Position numbers and translations under genes: made by a program. From Numida meleagris (Eukaryota; Chordata; Aves; Galliformes; Numididae): a stretch of DNA of 64,000 bases. The notes under the pieces are model-generated. The model made no database searches, was not told the origin of the DNA, and worked only from the letters and a program-made list of their open reading frames with translations. Location: contig NC_034412.1 of assembly GCF_002078875.1 (NCBI RefSeq), positions 27,942,746-28,006,745 of the forward strand. Direction: 5' to 3'. Positions 63,849 through 64,000 of this stretch are shown piece by piece (positions within the stretch are counted from its first letter, which is position 1; the number at the start of each line of letters is the position of its first letter).

Positions 63849-64000
63849 ATCATAGAATCATAGAATCACAGAATCATAGAATGGCTTGGATTGAAAAGGA
63901 CCTCAAAGATCATCGAGTCTCAACCCCCCTGCCAAATGCAGGGTCGCCAACCACTAGCCGAGGCTGCCCAGAGTCACATCCAGTCTGGCCTTGAATGCCT
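63849..64000 (-). mobile_element. CR1 LINE 3' fragment running off the right edge
   Basis: It starts with four copies of the inverted 8-bp CR1 tail (atcatagaatcatagaatca and continuing). Then follow atggcttggattgaaaagga and standard 3' CR1 phrases ending at tctggccttgaatgcct, where the window stops. The copy is well preserved and on the minus strand. Its 5' extent is unknown. Confidence 0.95.

Larger units (their letters stand above)
39461..64000 (-). other. MARCHF1: MARCHF1 intron upstream of the 51-nt exon, at least 24.5 kb
   Basis: The sequence from the 51-nt exon to the right edge appears intronic. It holds CR1 pieces at 41211-41286, 42941-43410, 46050-46112, 46122-46745, 54193-54335, 58375-58620 and 63849-64000, and the second solo LTR (58715-59273). 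Pyrimidine runs lie at about 42349-42378 and 51139-51170, and small tandem repeats near 49023-49081, 59892-59921 and 61710-61746. I looked for the classical MARCHF1 N-terminal exon (MLGWCEAIARN... in human) and did not recognise it, though a diverged or alternative first exon could be missed by eye. The remaining stretches are AT-rich with no gene signal. Confidence 0.7.

Noticed and set aside
1..64000. CRISPR arrays, toxin-antitoxin or other prokaryotic defence systems
   Set aside because: The window is vertebrate intronic DNA. No regularly spaced repeats or prokaryotic gene organisation occur.

Overview
This window is vertebrate, almost certainly avian, nuclear DNA. It is AT-rich and almost entirely intronic. 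It carries 5'-truncated CR1 LINEs, some with the typical (ATTCTATG)n-like 3' tails, two solo endogenous-retrovirus LTRs and small exons with GT/AG splice sites. The CR1 content and near-identity of the exons to MARCHF1 (MARCH1) point to a bird, plausibly a galliform such as chicken. Species and chromosome cannot be proven from the sequence alone.

The only protein-coding gene I can support is MARCHF1, a membrane-bound RING-CH E3 ubiquitin ligase, read on the minus strand. Five internal exons are present and their phases are mutually consistent. In transcript order they are: 39410-39460 (51 nt, Ser/Arg-rich cytoplasmic segment), 28564-28643 (80 nt, ends in the first zinc-binding Cys), 27528-28268 (741 nt, optional-looking basic/Ser-rich cassette), 16237-16417 (181 nt, rest of the RING-CH domain) and 344-491 (148 nt, first transmembrane helix). 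The N-terminal exon(s) lie beyond 64000, or are in the window and unrecognised. The exons for the second transmembrane helix and C-tail lie to the left of position 1.

The most interesting feature is the junction design around the cassette exon. The RING-CH domain begins Cys-Arg-Ile-Cys. The first Cys and two bases of the Arg codon come from the upstream exon, and the remainder comes from the RING exon. The 741-nt cassette sits between them, is a multiple of three, and ends with its own Cys plus the same two Arg bases. The zinc-binding start of the RING-CH domain is therefore rebuilt whether the cassette is skipped or included.

The rest is intron: 1-343, 492-16236, 16418-27527, 28269-28563, 28644-39409 and 39461-64000. 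The introns contain about ten CR1 pieces, two inverted solo LTRs of one family (31909-32456 and 58715-59273) with target-site duplications, one degenerate tRNA-like SINE candidate, one weak old LINE remnant, and several small tandem or palindromic AT-rich repeats. I found no CRISPR array, operon, functional tRNA/rRNA or prokaryote-type system, and nothing that looks like an undescribed multi-gene system.
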